Assembly (NCBI RefSeq): GCF_002833405.1
Contig: NZ_CP025135.1
Span: forward strand, 663,501 to 727,500
Origin: Planococcus sp. MB-3u-03
Lineage (GTDB): Bacteria > Bacillota > Bacilli > Bacillales_A > Planococcaceae
Reading direction: 5' to 3'
DNA: 64,000 bases
Shown here: positions 1 to 8,458 of the stretch, in pieces
How positions within the stretch are numbered: the first letter of the stretch is position 1
How the letters are laid out: every line of letters begins with the position of its first letter
The notes under the pieces: generated by a model
Told to the model about the DNA's origin: nothing
Database searches by the model: none
Seen by the model: only the letters and a program-made list of their open reading frames with translations
Position numbers and translations under genes: made by a program

Positions 1-59
1 CTTATTATTTCTGAATAAGAATGTTAGAATAATAAGATAATTGAAAAGGAGGAGTTTAG

Positions 60-1349
60 TTGTTAGCATTACTTGGTTTCCTAACTATTTTTGTATTTCT
101 TACATTAATTTTGACTAAAAAGGTATCGGTAATTGTCTCATTAATTCTCGTGCCTATTGTATTTGCGCTTGTAGGAGGATTTACAAGCGAGCTGGGTACA
201 TTCATGTCCGATGGTATTGTAAGTGTAGCTCCTACAGGAATTATGCTTGGCTTTGCGATTCTATTCTTTGGTGTCATGAACAATGCAGGTCTCTTTGACC
301 CGCTAATATCCCGGGTTTTGAAATTGGTGAAAGGGGATCCTGTAAAGATCGTGATTGGGACAGTAGTCATCGCTATGGTAGCCCATTTAGATGGTTCGGG
401 GGCATCCACTTTTTTAATTACTATTCCTGCTCTACTTCCTTTGTACGATAAGTTAGGCATAAGCCGAATTATTTTGGCAGGGATGGTCGCTTTAGGCGCT
501 GGCACTATGAACTTAACGCCGTGGGGTGGACCGACTGCCAGAGCAGCCAGCGCTTTGGATGTTAGTGCGGCTGAATTGTTCAATCCGGTTATACCCGCTT
601 TTTTAGCTGGAGTTATTTGGATTATATTTGTTGCGTACATAGTAGGTAAACGTGAACGGAAACGTTTAGGGGTGCAAGATGTAGAACATAATCATGATGA
701 TGAATTGACAGAAGAACAACTCGACATGAGACGTCCGAAGTTGTTTTGGTTCAACTTAGCTTTAACGGTTTTGACCATAGTAGCGCTGGTTCAAGTATGG
801 TTGCCATTGCCTATCGTATTTATGGTAGCGTTTGCAATTGCAGTGCTCGTCAATTATCCAAAACCGAATGATCAAATGGAACAGATTCGTACCCAGTCTG
901 TTGGGATGATCACAGTAGTTACGATTATTTTTGCAGCCGGCATATTTACTGGCATTCTGTCGGGTACGGGAATGATTACAGCAATGGCCACAGCCCTAGT
1001 TGATATCATTCCGGAAAATGTAGGCGGATTCATGGGAGTTTTAGTAGCTATCATTGGAATGCCGCTAAGCTTGATTTTCACGCCAGACGCTTATTATTTT
1101 GGTGTCATGCCGATCTTAGCAGAAACAGCCAGTGCTTATGGACTCGATCCTGTTCAAATCGGGCAGGCTTCGATACTTGGACAGATGACAACAGGTTTTC
1201 CTTTAAGTCCCTTGACTGCTTCGACATTCTTATTGATCGGACTTGCCGGCGTGGAGCTTGCAGATCATCAGAAGTTTGTATTTAAATGGGCATTTGGCAC
1301 AACGATTGTCATGACGATTGTCGCTGCCATTACAGGGGTAATTATTTAA
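60..1349 (+). CDS. CitMHS-family (citrate-type) proton/metal symporter
   Basis: The product is a 429-residue membrane protein with about a dozen hydrophobic segments. It resembles the CitMHS family, which imports citrate or related carboxylates, often as a divalent metal complex, with protons. Recognisable parts are the HLDGSGASTFLIT stretch (about residues 109-121) and the NLTPWGGPTARAA stretch (151-163), followed by a charged cytoplasmic loop near 195-225. The start is TTG at 60, placed 5 nt after a strong AAGGAGGAG ribosome binding site. It lies 28 bp ahead of an AtuA-like gene on the same strand, so it probably imports the substrate of that operon. Family is fairly sure; the substrate is not known. 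Confidence 0.85.
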   Translation: MLALLGFLTIFVFLTLILTKKVSVIVSLILVPIVFALVGGFTSELGTFMSDGIVSVAPTGIMLGFAILFFGVMNNAGLFDPLISRVLKLVKGDPVKIVIGTVVIAMVAHLDGSGASTFLITIPALLPLYDKLGISRIILAGMVALGAGTMNLTPWGGPTARAASALDVSAAELFNPVIPAFLAGVIWIIFVAYIVGKRERKRLGVQDVEHNHDDELTEEQLDMRRPKLFWFNLALTVLTIVALVQVWLPLPIVFMVAFAIAVLVNYPKPNDQMEQIRTQSVGMITVVTIIFAAGIFTGILSGTGMITAMATALVDIIPENVGGFMGVLVAIIGMPLSLIFTPDAYYFGVMPILAETASAYGLDPVQIGQASILGQMTTGFPLSPLTASTFLLIGLAGVELADHQKFVFKWAFGTTIVMTIVAAITGVII

Positions 1350-1377
1350 AGAAATAAATAAATATGGGGGTTAATAC

Positions 1378-2721
1378 ATGAAGACTATCAGAATAGGTTC
1401 GGGCGCCGGCTATTCAGACGACCGGCTTGAGCCTGCGCTGGAAATTATGGAAAAAGGGAATGTGGACTATATCGTTTTTGAGTGCTTGGCTGAACGCACA
1501 ATCGCCATTGCCCAACAGCGGAAGATGAAAAATCCGGATGAAGGTTATGATAAATTACTGGCTTATAGAATGGAACGAGTATTGCCGCTATGCAGTTCAA
1601 AGAAAGTGAAAGTCGTAACCAACATGGGGGCAGCGAATCCAGTAGCTGCAGCAAAACTAGTGAAGGAAATGGCTGAAGCGCAAAATATGAGTGGATTAAA
1701 AATTGCAGCAGTAGTCGGAGACGATGTCTTTTCGGAAATCGATTATTACAGTGATGCAAGTTTATTGGAAAACGGCCGGAAAATAAATGAGATTAGATCG
1801 TCTATCGTCTCTGCAAATGCATATATTGGGGCTGCGGGTATTGCAGAAGCGCTTGATAATGGTGCGGATATCGTGATCACCGGCCGTGCGTCAGATCCAT
1901 CCCTATTTTTGGGGCCACTAATCCATGAATTCGGCTGGTCGATGGATGACGCTAATTTGATGGGGATTGGAACAATGGCGGGCCACTTGATGGAATGTGG
2001 TGCTCAAGTGACAGGCGGTTATTTTGCGGATCCAGGATATAAAGATGTCCCGGAATTGTGGAACGTAGGTTTCCCAATTCTAGAAATCGATGAAGAAGGA
2101 GAACTTCTTATTTCCAAATTGAAAACTGCGGGTGGCATGGTTTCGGAATCTACAGTCAAAGAGCAGTTGCTGTATGAAATACATGATCCTGCCAATTATT
2201 TGACCCCAGACGTCATCGCAGATTTTTCTCAGGCGGAAGTTTATCAAGTAGAAAAAGACGTGGTGAAAGTCAGTGGCGGTTCCGGCAAAGCCAAGAGCGG
2301 ATATTTAAAAACCAGCATCGGCTATAAAGAAGGCTATTTAGCAGAAGGGGAAATCAGTTACGGCGGAGCTGGTTCAATTGAAAGAGCGGAGCTGGCGCGG
2401 GAAATTATATCTAAGCGACTGGAACTGGCAAATGTTCAAATTGATGAAATCCGTTACGATTTCATTGGCCAAAACTCATTATATAAAGGTGCGTTGTCAG
2501 ACAGAAGTTCTGCTAAAGAAGTTCGATTGCGGGTTGCTGCCAGAACTGTGGAACCTGAAGATGCCAAAGTGGTTATAAGGGAAGTGGAAGCACTGTATAC
2601 GAATGGGCCCGCTGGCGGCGGTGGTATCCGCACCAGTATTAAAGATATTGTCTCAATCGGCTCGATCCTGATTCCTGAATCTCAGGTTTCTGTTAAAGTT
2701 TTTTACAGTGAGGTGCTTTAA
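1378..2721 (+). CDS. AtuA-like acyclic terpene utilisation family protein (DUF1446)
   Basis: The 447-residue protein begins with the RIGSGAGYSDDRLEPALEIMEKG stretch typical of the AtuA/DUF1446 family and has the ITGRASDPSLFLGPLIHEFGW stretch in the middle. Members are soluble cytoplasmic proteins found in acyclic terpene (citronellol/geraniol) catabolic clusters and in many clusters of unknown purpose; their reaction is not firmly established. A GGGGG ribosome binding site precedes the ATG by about 8 nt. The stop codon directly abuts the ATG of the next gene, indicating translational coupling. No acyl-CoA carboxylase or hydratase gene accompanies it here, so a terpene role is only a family label. 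Confidence 0.8.
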   Translation: MKTIRIGSGAGYSDDRLEPALEIMEKGNVDYIVFECLAERTIAIAQQRKMKNPDEGYDKLLAYRMERVLPLCSSKKVKVVTNMGAANPVAAAKLVKEMAEAQNMSGLKIAAVVGDDVFSEIDYYSDASLLENGRKINEIRSSIVSANAYIGAAGIAEALDNGADIVITGRASDPSLFLGPLIHEFGWSMDDANLMGIGTMAGHLMECGAQVTGGYFADPGYKDVPELWNVGFPILEIDEEGELLISKLKTAGGMVSESTVKEQLLYEIHDPANYLTPDVIADFSQAEVYQVEKDVVKVSGGSGKAKSGYLKTSIGYKEGYLAEGEISYGGAGSIERAELAREIISKRLELANVQIDEIRYDFIGQNSLYKGALSDRSSAKEVRLRVAARTVEPEDAKVVIREVEALYTNGPAGGGGIRTSIKDIVSIGSILIPESQVSVKVFYSEVL

Positions 2722-3021
2722 ATGAAATTAAGGGAAATTGCTCATTCACGGACAGGGGACAAAGGCAATATTTCAAATATCTCCCTGATCGTCTATCAAC
2801 AAGAAGACTACGCTTTGGTTGAAGAGAAAGTCACAGCCGATATCGTTAAAGAATGGTTTAGTGAAACTGTCCACGGTGAAGTCATTCGATATGATTTACC
2901 CAAACTCGGTGCCTTCAATTTTGTCATGAACGATGCCTTAGGAGGCGGAGTAACTAAATCACTCGCTCAGGATATGCACGGCAAGAGCTTGAGTTCGAAG
3001 TTATTGGATTTAGAAATTTAA
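2722..3021 (+). CDS. AtuA-like small partner protein
   Basis: This 99-residue protein starts with MKLREIAHSRTGDKGNISN and contains LPKLGAFNFVMNDALGGGVTKSL. Both match the small domain that follows AtuA/DUF1446 in other genomes, either fused to it or as a separate gene. Here it is separate, and its ATG follows the upstream TAA with no gap (TAAATG). The pair probably forms one enzyme or complex. Its biochemical role is unknown. The operon ends at the hairpin at 3046-3087. Confidence 0.78.
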   Translation: MKLREIAHSRTGDKGNISNISLIVYQQEDYALVEEKVTADIVKEWFSETVHGEVIRYDLPKLGAFNFVMNDALGGGVTKSLAQDMHGKSLSSKLLDLEI

Positions 3022-3045
3022 CTGTACGTACGTATAAGTAAAAAA

Positions 3046-3087
3046 AGGCTAGAAGAATGATCCCATCACGGATCACTCCTCTAGCCT
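3046..3087. terminator. Bidirectional Rho-independent terminator
   Basis: An 18-bp stem with two G-U-type mismatches (AGGCTAGAAGAATGATCC against GGATCACTCCTCTAGCCT) sits between the convergent AtuA operon and the FAD monooxygenase. A-rich sequence lies on the left and T-rich sequence on the right, so it can serve both strands. Confidence 0.8.
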
Positions 3088-3104
3088 CCTTTATTATTTC
3101 GATC

Positions 3105-4634
3105 TCACTTCGCTCCAAAAGCCACAATCCCAAAAGACTCCAAATACATGTTCAGCACACGCAGCCATTGCTTGTCAGTCGCAAGCGCCACGTGGCCATC
3201 TGGCCGGATCAGGTATAGCGCGTCTTGCTTGAATCCCGCGTCTTTCATTTTAGCTTCCCAAGGAAACTCATGGAGTTCGATCGAGTGCGAGCGGGCAAAG
3301 TCGATGAGTTCAGGAGTCGCTTTGCCGTAGATATGAATTTGCCAATCGACAGAGCGCAGCGGTGCAAAATTATCGCCGTTTGTGGTTTCGATCCAAGGTA
3401 AGCGCATGCCGGCGTAGACTTTGCCGGCTTTACCTTTGCTCAGGAGGCTGTGGCGGTAATTGATGTGGATTTGAGACAAGATCCGAAATGCATTTTTTGA
3501 AGCGAACGGAAATGTGAAGACGGACGGCAAGACGTAAGGGACGGCATACTCCCGGAGTAAGGTCCCGGGCAGTTTTTGGTTGACGATCGTCTGGAACGCT
3601 TTGTCGGTCGTCGCGATCAAGCGGCGCGCAAAGGCGATGCGCTCTTGTTCGTAGGTGCCCAATATCATAGGAGCGGCTTTTCCTTGAACGACCGCTGCGA
3701 GTTTCCACCCGAGATTGATGGCGTCGCCGATGCCGGTGTTCATGCCTTGCCCGCCGGTCGGGCTGTGCAAATGGCCGGCGTCGCCCAGGATGAAGATGCT
3801 CCCTTTTTGGAATCGTTCACTGACGCGGTTATGGACGCGGTAAGTCGAAAACCAATTGACCTTGGACGCACGCACACCGATTTTATTTTCAACATAATCG
3901 GTGATTTCGCTGTACTGGACATCGGTGCGTTCGTTAAATTCCTCTGGCACGATGCCGAGTATGCGTTTCGTGTGGGCGTTGCGGACGTTCATATAGAGCA
4001 TAAAGCCGTCATTGTCCATGTACATGTCCATCTTTTCCATGTCGTCGACCGGCGTCTCGGTTTCGATATCAGCGACAAAGAACAATTGCTTGTACGTGCC
4101 GCCAGGGAAGTCGAGATCTAATCCTTTTCGGACCATGCTGCCGGCGCCGTCGCATCCGCATACATAGGCGAATTCCGCTATTTCCACCGGCTCTCCAAGC
4201 TGCTGCATGACGGTGTTCACGCCATCTTCAGTGTTTTCAAATGAAATCAGCTCGGTGTTCCATTCCACTTTGACGCCGATCTTGCTTAATTCGTCGACGA
4301 GAATTTCTTCGTGATCGTCTTGCGGCAAACTCAAGATAAACGGAAACGGGCTCTGCCCTTTGCCGAGCTCATGGAATTTCACTTGGGCCCGTACTTTTTT
4401 GCCATCGCTGACATCGAGCGATAAAATCGGATGTCCGCGCTCGATATTGCGATCAGCGAGGCCGAATTGCTCGTAATGCTCCAAGATGCGCGCATGCACA
4501 GCGAGTGCACGTGACGCGGTGCCGGTTCCTGAATTTCGATCGATGATGCGAAACGGCACGCCTTGACGCGCCAGGCTATAGGCCAGAGCCAGGCCAGTGG
4601 GGCCCGCTCCGACGATTAAGATTTGTGGGTTCAT
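3105..4634 (-). CDS. FAD-dependent aromatic-ring monooxygenase (PheA/TfdB-like)
   Basis: The 509-residue protein opens with the dinucleotide-binding motif ILIVGAGPTGLALAYSLARQG and has the second FAD motif IFILGDAGHLHSPTGGQGMNTGIGDAINLGWKLA, the hallmark of flavoprotein monooxygenases of the FAD_binding_3 family (phenol, pentachlorophenol and polyketide hydroxylases). The C-terminal region ending LRVLNMYLESFGIVAFGAK fits the thioredoxin-like tail of this group. It would hydroxylate an aromatic substrate using NAD(P)H and oxygen in the cytoplasm. AGGAGGTC lies upstream of the ATG. It is a single gene, and the substrate cannot be told from context. Confidence 0.85.
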   Translation of the reverse strand: MNPQILIVGAGPTGLALAYSLARQGVPFRIIDRNSGTGTASRALAVHARILEHYEQFGLADRNIERGHPILSLDVSDGKKVRAQVKFHELGKGQSPFPFILSLPQDDHEEILVDELSKIGVKVEWNTELISFENTEDGVNTVMQQLGEPVEIAEFAYVCGCDGAGSMVRKGLDLDFPGGTYKQLFFVADIETETPVDDMEKMDMYMDNDGFMLYMNVRNAHTKRILGIVPEEFNERTDVQYSEITDYVENKIGVRASKVNWFSTYRVHNRVSERFQKGSIFILGDAGHLHSPTGGQGMNTGIGDAINLGWKLAAVVQGKAAPMILGTYEQERIAFARRLIATTDKAFQTIVNQKLPGTLLREYAVPYVLPSVFTFPFASKNAFRILSQIHINYRHSLLSKGKAGKVYAGMRLPWIETTNGDNFAPLRSVDWQIHIYGKATPELIDFARSHSIELHEFPWEAKMKDAGFKQDALYLIRPDGHVALATDKQWLRVLNMYLESFGIVAFGAK

Positions 4635-4809
4635 GATATAGACCTCCTAGTGAGTATCACGCCTGTTGATATGTCATGTAAAACTATAAAATTGAGGATG
4701 AGAAAACTTCAAAGTACGTGATACCGAACGAAAAAATCTTGTACAGGTACTATAACCTTAATCGAGGGGTTTCAAGCATCAGCGTGTGCAATAAACGAAA
4801 TGCCAGAAA

Positions 4810-4847
4810 AGCGTATGCGGTTTCTCCGGAAGGAGACCGCATACGCT
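4810..4847. terminator. Terminator downstream of the SDR gene
   Basis: A perfect 12-bp stem (AGCGTATGCGGT / ACCGCATACGCT) has A-rich sequence to the left and CGTTTTT to the right. It is placed to end the minus-strand SDR transcript and to insulate the monooxygenase promoter. Confidence 0.8.
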
Positions 4848-4884
4848 CGTTTTTCGTGTCTTGAACATGTCCAGTTCGAACGCG

Positions 4885-5784
4885 TTATTTATTGAAATTA
4901 AAAGTGACGCCGGTCAGTTTTTCCGATACTTCCCAGAGTTTCTGGCGGCTTGCCTCATCATTCACTGCCGGATCGGGTTTCTCTAAAACGGGATAGCCTC
5001 TCCGTTGGCCTTTGCCATCCGGCCCGATGTATTCGCCGCCTGTTATGCTAAGGTCCGTTGCTGCATAGACAGTAGGAAGGGCGCCCATAGCGGCAGGCTG
5101 CAAGTAGCGGTTCATGAGCCCTTTGAAAATACGGGGCATTTCCCGGCTGCCGAGCTTAAACAGATTGGTCGAAGAAATGCCGGGATGGCATGCGATGCTC
5201 AGCGTCGATAAACCATGTTGCTTGAGTCGCTTATCGAGCTCTGTGGCAAACATTAAATTCGCCAGCTTGCTTTGGCCATAAAATTTCATGGCTTTATAGC
5301 CTTTTGAGCCGTCCAGGTTATCGAAGTCAATGGCGGCATTTCGGTGGGCGAGACTGCTGAGTGTCACCACCCGCGAATTCTCGGTGTGGAGGAGCAAAGG
5401 CAGGAGCAGGCCCGTCAAAGCAAAATGCCCAAGATGGTTGCTACCGAACTGCAGCTCAAAACCGTCTTTCGTCTTTGCATAAGGCGGCGTCATGACGCCA
5501 GCATTATTGATCAGCAAATCGAGTGAATCGAAGCGATTGCTGAAGGTTTCGGCAAAATCCCGTACGCTATCCAAATCGGACAAGTCGAGTTTCATGACCT
5601 CGATAGGTGCCTTGGGAGATTCTTCTCTAATTTCTTGTTCAGCTACTTTCCCTTTTTCGAGATCGCGAACAGCCAAGATGACTCGTGCACCAAGACGGGT
5701 GAACGTTTTAGCCGTTTCCAGTCCGAGTCCGCTATTGGCCCCTGTAATAATGGCCGTTTTTCCTGTCATTGTATGGAATTCCAC
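4885..5784 (-). CDS. Short-chain dehydrogenase/reductase (retinol-dehydrogenase-like)
   Basis: The 299-residue protein has a Rossmann fold, with the cofactor motif TGANSGLGLETAKTF near residue 14, NNAG in the middle, and the YGQSKLANLMF catalytic Tyr-x-x-x-Lys. The LINNAGVMTPPY and SSLAHRNA stretches fit the WW-oxidoreductase/retinol-dehydrogenase-like branch. It is a cytoplasmic NAD(P)-dependent oxidoreductase of unknown substrate. Translation probably starts at GTG (5784), 8 nt after AGGAG; an internal ATG five codons later is an alternative. It is a monocistronic gene. Confidence 0.82.
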   Translation of the reverse strand: MEFHTMTGKTAIITGANSGLGLETAKTFTRLGARVILAVRDLEKGKVAEQEIREESPKAPIEVMKLDLSDLDSVRDFAETFSNRFDSLDLLINNAGVMTPPYAKTKDGFELQFGSNHLGHFALTGLLLPLLLHTENSRVVTLSSLAHRNAAIDFDNLDGSKGYKAMKFYGQSKLANLMFATELDKRLKQHGLSTLSIACHPGISSTNLFKLGSREMPRIFKGLMNRYLQPAAMGALPTVYAATDLSITGGEYIGPDGKGQRRGYPVLEKPDPAVNDEASRQKLWEVSEKLTGVTFNFNK

Positions 5785-5860
5785 AAGCTCAGCTCCTAGT
5801 CAGATAGATTCTACTAACATGTACCCTCATGTGGCTTTTGATAATCGGGGTGAGAAAATC

Positions 5861-5880
5861 TCCCTGTGCACGACACAATT
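5861..5880 (+). repeat. Solitary copy of the 20-bp TCCCTGTGCA repeat
   Basis: TCCCTGTGCACGACACAATT occurs here once, with no second copy 65 bp away. It lies upstream of the SDR gene and downstream of the antiporter gene, both on the minus strand. It belongs to the dispersed family described in the findings. Confidence 0.85.
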
Positions 5881-5978
5881 CTAAACGATTCTGACAATAC
5901 GCTACAATTTATCCTTTATGCATGAAGCATTCAAGATGGAGCTTTTTGTATTCCTGATTGGTGAAGTCACAGAAGAAA

Positions 5979-6010
5979 GAGCAGCACCTAGTTTTTTTTA
6001 GGCGCTGCTC
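5979..6010 (-). terminator. Terminator of the Ca/Na antiporter gene
   Basis: A 12-bp stem with one G-U pair on the minus strand (left arm GAGCAGCACCTA, right arm TAGGCGCTGCTC) has its minus-strand exit reading TTTCTTCT. It lies 18 bp beyond the stop codon at 6028. Confidence 0.75.
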
Positions 6011-6027
6011 CTTTTTGTGTGACCCGT

Positions 6028-6984
6028 TTAATTCCGCACAATGATAAAGACTAAATAAACAATGTAGATGGCGGCCAATAGTCCGCCTTCAATCCTCGAA
6101 ACGGTGTACTTGGTTCTGGAGAGAACCATCAGCAAAATGGTCACGGCGATCATCAAAAAGATGTCCGTAAAGATTTTCGAGTCGACGGTTAACGGGTGAA
6201 TCACGGCTGAAGTGCCCAATACAAAGAAGATGTTGAAGATATTACTGCCAATGATATTCCCTAAAGCGATATCGACTTGTTTTTTCAAAGCGGCCGTTAT
6301 CGAAGTGACCAGCTCGGGAAGGGACGTGCCGACCGCGACGATCGTCAAGCCGACCAAGGTTTCGCTCATTCCGAGTGAAAGGGCAATCTGAACGCTGTTA
6401 TCGACGACGAGGCTGCCGCCGAAGATGATGCCGGCCAGCCCACCGATGGTTAACAGCGAATTTTTTAGCCTGGATTTGTTCGCGGTGTCAGCGTGCGTGT
6501 CTTCATTACTCCGGCGGTCTTTCCGTGCCACTTCGAAGATATAATAGAGAAAGATGGCGAAGAACAATAGCAGTACAATGCCTTCCGTTCTCGTGATGAG
6601 GTTGCTGTCCAAAGATTGGAGCTGCTGATCGCTGATCAACACGAGCAATGCCACGGCACTGAGCAAGGCGAACGGTATTTCTTTACGGATTGTGTCGCTC
6701 TGGACGAGCAACGGGAAAACCAGAGCAGTGGCTCCTAAGATGAACGTGATGTTGAAGATATTACTGCCGACGACGTTCCCGATCGCGACTTCACTGCTTC
6801 CTTCCAAGGCGGCAATAAAACTGACGGACGCTTCCGGCGCGCTGGTGCCGAACGCGACGACGGTCAAGCCGATCAATAAAGGCGATACTCTCAAACTTTG
6901 CGCTATTTTTGAAGCCCCTTCTACAAAAAAGTCGGCGCCTTTGATTAACAGCGCGAATCCGACTAACAATAAAACGTAAGTCAT
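6028..6984 (-). CDS. Calcium/sodium antiporter (CaCA superfamily, YrbG-like)
   Basis: The 318-residue protein has about ten membrane segments and the two internally repeated alpha motifs of the cation/Ca exchanger superfamily. The first reads VVAFGTSAPEASVSFIAALEGSSEVAIGNVVGSNIFN; the second reads VAVGTSLPELVTSITAALKKQVDIALGNIIGSNIFN. These acidic repeats bind the transported ions. A cytoplasmic loop near residues 150-165 is rich in charge. The likely role is export of Ca2+ (or exchange for Na+) across the cytoplasmic membrane. It is a single gene with its own terminator. Confidence 0.9.
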   Translation of the reverse strand: MTYVLLLVGFALLIKGADFFVEGASKIAQSLRVSPLLIGLTVVAFGTSAPEASVSFIAALEGSSEVAIGNVVGSNIFNITFILGATALVFPLLVQSDTIRKEIPFALLSAVALLVLISDQQLQSLDSNLITRTEGIVLLLFFAIFLYYIFEVARKDRRSNEDTHADTANKSRLKNSLLTIGGLAGIIFGGSLVVDNSVQIALSLGMSETLVGLTIVAVGTSLPELVTSITAALKKQVDIALGNIIGSNIFNIFFVLGTSAVIHPLTVDSKIFTDIFLMIAVTILLMVLSRTKYTVSRIEGGLLAAIYIVYLVFIIVRN

Positions 6985-7309
6985 CAGGCGATCACTTCCT
7001 TCCGGTTTTTCTGTTTATATGACTTGCTCCTTTCTATGACCATACCCTTTAAACCAGTTCAAAACCAATAAAAACCGACAGGGTTTAGCGGGATGATGTT
7101 GAAAATAAAGGATCCAATCCGCTGTCTTTTATTAGTTTAAATGGATGGGAGGATTGAGCCGTTCCGGAGAAATAAAATTTAAACAAGGAGCAAGCAGAAC
7201 AGCGTGATAGAATAACAGAGAGTGAAACAGAAAACAAACGGCGTTGCCTTGTCTAATTGGAAGTGCAGCAACCATAAATGATAGATGAGTTGAAAGGATG
7301 GATAGCAAA

Positions 7310-7768
7310 ATGAACAAAATGGTCGAACAGAAAATGAACGAGATGACAGACGTGTTCAACAGCCTGCCGAATTGCCGGGTTGAAACGAGTGAGGACGGCA
7401 AGATTTTGATCTTGAGTGATAGCCCGGTTCCTTGGAGTGACACGATTGAGAAGCGTGACGCGCACTCAGAATATAAAATCGGGTCCATCACGCCTCATAA
7501 AGCGGCGCTCGGTCTCTATATTGATTTCCCGCATGATTTGTTGGATATCGACCGGGTGGAGGACATCGTTGACCCTGAAATCACCTTGACTTACTTCGAG
7601 CCAGGAACCAAGACCTCGACCGCGAAAAGTTGGTGGCGGTTCCGGTCGGACGAAAAATTCGACAGTGTCCATATGGTTCTGAGAAAAACCGAGCTGGAGC
7701 TGTATGATTTTACGAGAGACGACTGGGTCGGCTTGATGGAAGAGATCACGGCTGTTCATAAGGGATGA
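7310..7768 (+). CDS. Conserved-looking small protein of unknown function
   Basis: I do not recognise this protein. From the ATG at 7310 it is 152 residues long, soluble, without signal peptide, and contains paired tryptophans (KSWWRFRSDEK). A GAAAGGATGG ribosome binding site precedes this ATG by about 8 nt; an ATG at 7298 lies too close to that site. Codon use is like the neighbouring genes, and a clear terminator follows at 7828-7855, so it is probably real. No function can be inferred. Confidence 0.65.
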   Translation: MNKMVEQKMNEMTDVFNSLPNCRVETSEDGKILILSDSPVPWSDTIEKRDAHSEYKIGSITPHKAALGLYIDFPHDLLDIDRVEDIVDPEITLTYFEPGTKTSTAKSWWRFRSDEKFDSVHMVLRKTELELYDFTRDDWVGLMEEITAVHKG

Positions 7769-7827
7769 GCAAGCTAGTCATATGGCCGAGCTAGAAAAGC
7801 TTTTCTTCAAACACATAATAGATTTCC

Positions 7828-7855
7828 ACACTTGCTGAATCAACTTGGCAAGTGT
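7828..7855 (+). terminator. Rho-independent terminator
   Basis: ACACTTGC and GCAAGTGT form an 8-bp stem around a 12-nt loop, followed by a run of T. It ends the small unknown gene at 7310-7768. Confidence 0.8.
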
Positions 7856-7980
7856 TTTTTTATTGTCCCGCACTCAGTAAGTGGCCTGAAGGAGTGAGGA
7901 AAGTATATTGTATCCTTTATATCTAATGGTTTAGTTAACTATGCAGTACGAAGAAATGATGTATAAGGAATAAAGTATAT

Positions 7981-8085
7981 TTGCACCTAATTGCTTCAAT
8001 ATTTTTGGGATTAATTGGCATCGTTCGTTTTATTAAAAAGAATGAACAGATGTATGCGTATATAGTAGCACCTCCTGTGGTATAG
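7981..8085 (+). CDS. Possible 34-residue membrane peptide
   Basis: In the 360-bp gap between 7769 and 8128 there is a short frame from TTG (7981) coding a 34-residue peptide. It has one hydrophobic segment (IASIFLGLIGIVRFI) followed by basic residues, as in many small Bacillales membrane proteins. AAGGA lies about 12 nt upstream. The evidence is weak; apart from the terminator nothing else is seen in this gap. Confidence 0.25.
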   Translation: MHLIASIFLGLIGIVRFIKKNEQMYAYIVAPPVV

Positions 8086-8128
8086 AATAGGAAGAAACTA
8101 ATCTGCTGAAAGCATCGGGGGATGAAAA

Positions 8129-8458
8129 ATGAACGGATTTATTGAGTTCAGAAATCGTGTTTATGACAAGGAAAGTAACTATAGTTATCCTCTTCAATTT
8201 TTAGATGAGTACATAAATAACAGCAAGGCGATAAACTCCGATGAACAAAGAGTGGTCAAGCAAATTCGAACAATCAAGCAATTAGAGCTGAACGAGCAGC
8301 TAGGTGAACAAGAAGTAGACGAATTGCTGTCGTTTTTGGGAGAGCATCCAACGACAGACCGTTTTATCGTAGATGCGATTTTACATTTATTCCATGATGC
8401 CAACAAGCAAATAATAGAAAAAAATAAAAGACTTATTCGTGAACCAACAGTACGATAG
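8129..8458 (+). CDS. Small helical protein, first gene of a glycosyltransferase operon
   Basis: This 109-residue protein is rich in charged residues and predicted helix (for example EQRVVKQIRTIKQLELNEQLGEQEVDELLSFLGEH). I recognise no family. A GGGGGAT ribosome binding site lies just upstream of the ATG. Its last 20 bases overlap the start of the GT4-like gene in another frame, which indicates coupled translation and a role tied to that enzyme. It resembles in character the helical N-terminal part of the next protein and may pack against it; that is inference. Confidence 0.65.
   Translation: MNGFIEFRNRVYDKESNYSYPLQFLDEYINNSKAINSDEQRVVKQIRTIKQLELNEQLGEQEVDELLSFLGEHPTTDRFIVDAILHLFHDANKQIIEKNKRLIREPTVR

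Noticed and set aside
3576..4121. 181-residue plus-strand frame inside the monooxygenase gene
   Set aside because: It is a shadow of a well-supported minus-strand gene with FAD motifs, and has no ribosome site or family features.
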